NCBI GenBank assembly: GCA_035310985.1
Contig: DATGDH010000125.1
Location: 1 to 35,576, forward strand
DNA length: 35,576 nt
From: DAHVFK01 sp035310985
GTDB taxonomy: Bacteria; Pseudomonadota; Gammaproteobacteria; Burkholderiales; SG8-39
Reading direction: 5' to 3'
Shown: positions 31,761 through 35,576 of the stretch, one piece after another
Layout: every line of letters starts with the position of its first letter
How positions within the stretch are numbered: position 1 is the first letter of the stretch
Notes under the pieces: generated by a model
What the model was told of the DNA's origin: nothing
The model's input: only the letters and a program-made list of their open reading frames with translations
Databases searched by the model: none
Made by a program: the position numbers and the translations under genes

Positions 31761-33223
31761 CGCCCGGGCTTGGCGCGCCCGTAGGTCCAGCGCAGCAGCG
31801 CTTCCATCGCCGGCTGCGCGTCGCGCGCGTGGTCGTGATTCACCAGCATCACCACCACCTGGCGCCGTCCCGATCGGTCGTCGACGTAGCCGGCGATCGC
31901 GCGCGCGTCGCTCAGCGAGCCGGTCTTGACGTGCGCCCGGCCCGCGACCGGATCGTCCTTCATGTACTTGCGCAGCGTGCCGTCCAGCCCCGCGATCGGC
32001 AGCGAGGAGACGAACTCCGGCATCACCGGGCTGGCGAAAGCCGCCTGCAGCAACTTCGCCAGGGTGGCGGCGCTGATGCGCCCGTCGCGCGACAGACCCG
32101 AGCCGTTGTCCATCACCAACTCCGGCGCGGCGAGCCCTTGCCGGGCGAGCAACGCGGCGACCGCCGCGCGCGCGGCCTCGGGGCGCGCCGGAGGCCCCGC
32201 GCTTTCCGCCGCGAGCGTGAGGTAGAGCTGTCGCGCCATCACGTTGTTGGAGAACTTGTTCATGTAGCGCACGATCTCGCCGAGCGGGGGCGACTCGTGC
32301 GTGAGCACCAGGCGCGCGCCATCCGGCAGCGTGCCCTCGCGCGCGTTGCCCGTCCAGATTCCGCCCAGCTGCTCCCAGAGCTGGCGGAACACGCCCGCCA
32401 CGTAGTCGCGGTGCGCGAAGAGCGCGAAGTTGCGCTTCTTATCGCCGCAGCTCAGGGCGTAGCTGCCGCCAAATAGCGCGCGCAGGCGCGCGACCCCGTC
32501 GACGTTGCCCGCCACGGGATCGAAGCGCTCCCCGAGCTCGTCTTCCCAGTCTCCGCAAGGCCCCGCGCCCAGGCGCAGTGCGCTCTCCACTTCGAGCGCC
32601 GGCGGGCGCGGCTCGGCGATCACCTGCACCGCTCCGCGCTCGGCGTCCGGCAGGAACTCGAAGCGTACCGAATTGAAATTGAGCAGCAGCGCGTCCGGAC
32701 CGACGTTGTAGGGGCGGAACGGCTTGCCGTCGAAGGCCGCCGGGTCGTAGGGCCCGGGCTCGAACCAGCTGCGATCGAGCACCAGATCGCCGCGCAGCTC
32801 GCGCAGGCCGCGCTCGCGCAGGCCGAGCAGCATGCGCCAGAAGTCCTCGAAAGTGAGGTGCGGGTCGCCGTAGCCCTTGAGAATCAGCTCGCCGTCGAGC
32901 ACCCCGTCCTGCAGCGTGCCCGAGGCGTAGATCTCGGTTTTCCAGCGGAAGGCCGGACCGAGCAACTCGAGCGCCGCGTAGGTGGTGACCAGCTTCATCA
33001 CCGAGGCCGGATTCATGGCGTGCCCGGCGTTCAGGCTGAGCGTCGGGCGCGCGGCGCCCACCGGCTGCACGACGACTGCGACGCTCGACTCGGGAATGCC
33101 GGCCGCGCGCAGCGCGCTCACCACTTCAGCGGGCAGCGCGCTGCGGCCGTACGACGAGGTGGCGGCGAAGACCAGCGCGCAGGAGATCAGCAGGCGGGCC
33201 GCGAAGCGTAGGGGGTTCGGCAC
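31757..33223 (-). CDS. dacB: D-alanyl-D-alanine carboxypeptidase/endopeptidase (PBP4, DacB type)
   Basis: A 488-residue periplasmic class C penicillin-binding protein that trims or cuts peptidoglycan cross-links. The N-terminal signal sequence is MPNPLRFAARLLISCALVFA. The three active-site motifs are SVMK (Ser74-Lys77), SNN (325-327) and KTGS (433-436), with the large insert between the first two that marks PBP4. I chose GTG 33223: it gives a normal signal peptide and lies 7 nt after TACAAT. An ATG at 33298 would add 25 polar residues and run into CIRCE. The gene diverges from groES, and its promoter is about 50 bp from CIRCE. Confidence 0.92.
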   Translation of the reverse strand: MPNPLRFAARLLISCALVFAATSSYGRSALPAEVVSALRAAGIPESSVAVVVQPVGAARPTLSLNAGHAMNPASVMKLVTTYAALELLGPAFRWKTEIYASGTLQDGVLDGELILKGYGDPHLTFEDFWRMLLGLRERGLRELRGDLVLDRSWFEPGPYDPAAFDGKPFRPYNVGPDALLLNFNSVRFEFLPDAERGAVQVIAEPRPPALEVESALRLGAGPCGDWEDELGERFDPVAGNVDGVARLRALFGGSYALSCGDKKRNFALFAHRDYVAGVFRQLWEQLGGIWTGNAREGTLPDGARLVLTHESPPLGEIVRYMNKFSNNVMARQLYLTLAAESAGPPARPEAARAAVAALLARQGLAAPELVMDNGSGLSRDGRISAATLAKLLQAAFASPVMPEFVSSLPIAGLDGTLRKYMKDDPVAGRAHVKTGSLSDARAIAGYVDDRSGRRQVVVMLVNHDHARDAQPAMEALLRWTYGRAKPGR

Positions 33224-33230
33224 GCGCGTG

Positions 33231-33236
33231 ATTGTA
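33231..33236 (-). promoter_or_regulatory. dacB -10 element (TACAAT)
   Basis: TACAAT on the minus strand, 7 nt (CACGCGC) before the GTG at 33223, no Shine-Dalgarno. It predicts a leaderless dacB transcript. Confidence 0.42.
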
Positions 33237-33256
33237 GTGGAGCTACCTCCCCCCTC

Positions 33257-33285
33257 TTGAAAACTCGGCCTCTTGCCAATATCAT
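33257..33285 (+). promoter_or_regulatory. groESL promoter (sigma-70, with overlapping heat-shock-type elements)
   Basis: TTGAAA (33257-33262), 17 nt, TATCAT (33280-33285): a good sigma-70 promoter. The same DNA reads CTTGAAA, 13 nt, CCAATATC, which resembles the sigma-32 consensus CTTGAAA/CCCCATNT. The -10 abuts the CIRCE operator. Confidence 0.72.
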
Positions 33286-33311
33286 TAGCACTCGCCAAGG
33301 GTGAGTGCTAG
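33285..33311. promoter_or_regulatory. CIRCE operator (HrcA binding site)
   Basis: TTAGCACTC-N9-GAGTGCTAG, one base from the perfect CIRCE consensus TTAGCACTC-N9-GAGTGCTAA. It lies at the transcription start of groESL, where the HrcA repressor would block initiation and heat would relieve it. Confidence 0.96.
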
Positions 33312-33382
33312 CGAACCCCGATTGAAGCCGGGTTGGAGTTCTCCAACCCTTTGTTTTAAAACAATTACCAACTGGAGATAGC

Positions 33383-33676
33383 ATGAAAATCCGTCCGTTA
33401 CACGATCGCGTGATCGTCAAGCGCATCGAGGAAGAGCGTAAGTCCGCCGGCGGGATCGTCATTCCCGACACCGCCGCCGAGAAACCCGACCAAGGCGAGA
33501 TCGTCGCCGTGGGCAAGGGCAAGAAGGGCGACGACGGCAAGCTGATCCCGCTCGACGTCAAGGTCGGCGATCGCGTGCTGTTCGGCAAGTATTCCGGGCA
33601 GACCGTCAAGGTGAAGGGCGATGAGCTCCTCGTGATGCGCGAAGAAGACATCATGGGCGTCATCGAAGGCGCCTGA
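33383..33676 (+). CDS. groES: co-chaperonin GroES
   Basis: A 97-residue Hsp10 that caps the GroEL ring. MKIRPLHDRVIVKRIEEERK, the mobile loop region SAGGIVIPDTAAEKPDQG, and VLFGKYSGQTVKVKGDELL are all standard. GGAG precedes the ATG. It follows the CIRCE-controlled promoter with a leader of about 85 nt and is 46 nt from groEL. Confidence 0.98.
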   Translation: MKIRPLHDRVIVKRIEEERKSAGGIVIPDTAAEKPDQGEIVAVGKGKKGDDGKLIPLDVKVGDRVLFGKYSGQTVKVKGDELLVMREEDIMGVIEGA

Positions 33677-33722
33677 TCTCGCGACCGTCAACTCGAATCG
33701 AATCGCACTAGGAGAGAAACAA

Positions 33723-35375
<1,653 letters not shown>

Positions 35376-35401
35376 CGCGGGGCCACCCGGCCTGCAGTTC
35401 G

Positions 35402-35432
35402 AAAAGGGCGCTACGGCGCCCTTTTCTTTTTC
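35402..35432 (+). terminator. rho-independent terminator after groEL
   Basis: A perfect 10-bp stem AAAAGGGCGC / GCGCCCTTTT with tetraloop TACG (35402-35425), then CTTTTTCT. It ends the groESL transcript before the tRNA-Phe promoter. Confidence 0.93.
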
Positions 35433-35449
35433 TGCCCCGCCTTTGCCCG

Positions 35450-35455
35450 TATAAT
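35450..35455 (+). promoter_or_regulatory. tRNA-Phe promoter -10 (TATAAT)
   Basis: A perfect TATAAT followed by the GC-rich discriminator CCGCCCC, 46 nt before the tRNA. No good -35; the region overlaps the groEL terminator T-tract. Confidence 0.6.
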
Positions 35456-35500
35456 CCGCCCCTTCCAAACCGCGCTGCAGTCCTGAAGCGCGTCCGGCAC

Positions 35501-35576
<76 letters not shown>

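Noticed and set aside
33224..33298. ATG 33298 as the dacB start
   Set aside because: It would add 25 polar residues before the signal peptide and place the codon within CIRCE; GTG 33223 fits the signal peptide and the -10 position.

Overview
The window is a GC-rich, gene-dense piece of a chromosome, most likely from a betaproteobacterium. The grounds are the order rpsU-yqeY-dnaG-rpoD, an RpoD with a long Lys/Ala-rich N-terminus, folB/plsY/tsaD packed together, a HrcA/CIRCE-controlled groESL operon, GC-rich promoter discriminators of the TATAATCCGCGCC type, and a PEP-CTERM exported protein. No species can be named from this.

Layout. 1-2803: two subunits of a thiamine-diphosphate decarboxylase of the sulfopyruvate/phosphonopyruvate type, a dienelactone hydrolase and an Ldh2-family dehydrogenase. 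2814-6242: housekeeping genes xerD, ybaK, folB, plsY and tsaD. 6328-11218: the macromolecular synthesis operon (rpsU, yqeY, dnaG, rpoD). 11279-13587: a DsbA-like isomerase, a CAU-anticodon tRNA (probably Ile2), and a roughly 1.5-kb gene-poor islet. The islet holds one PEP-CTERM protein gene behind a sigma-54-type promoter and ends in a degenerate copy of the tRNA 3' half. 13588-15103: a methyltransferase, a small exported protein and tRNA-Ala(CGC). 15133-25405, minus strand: a compact 12-gene aryl-polyene-type (type II PKS-like) pigment operon, preceded by a small lipoprotein gene. 26042-31760: a TPR protein, then ridA-recG-ubiA-(unknown membrane protein)-ubiD. 31757-35576: a PBP4-type DD-carboxypeptidase, groES-groEL with CIRCE, and tRNA-Phe at the edge.

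How it works together. The polyene operon encodes an acyl carrier protein, an AMP-ligase to load an aryl starter, a ketosynthase with its chain-length-factor partner, a ketoreductase, two dehydratases, an acyltransferase and a glycosyltransferase, and a LolA-like protein with an MMPL exporter to move the product to the outer membrane. This is a known family (aryl polyenes, xanthomonadins). The local version is lean: one ketosynthase, one carrier protein and no starter-making enzyme in view.

The less expected signals are regulatory and structural. At least seven genes have a -10-like hexamer only 6-11 nt before the start codon and no Shine-Dalgarno, which suggests leaderless or near-leaderless transcripts. 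Three convergent gene pairs share one palindromic CTAG as both stop codons. The tRNA-bounded PEP-CTERM islet has a second tRNA end whose T-stem differs by a compensatory base-pair change. I found no CRISPR array, transposase or integrase.
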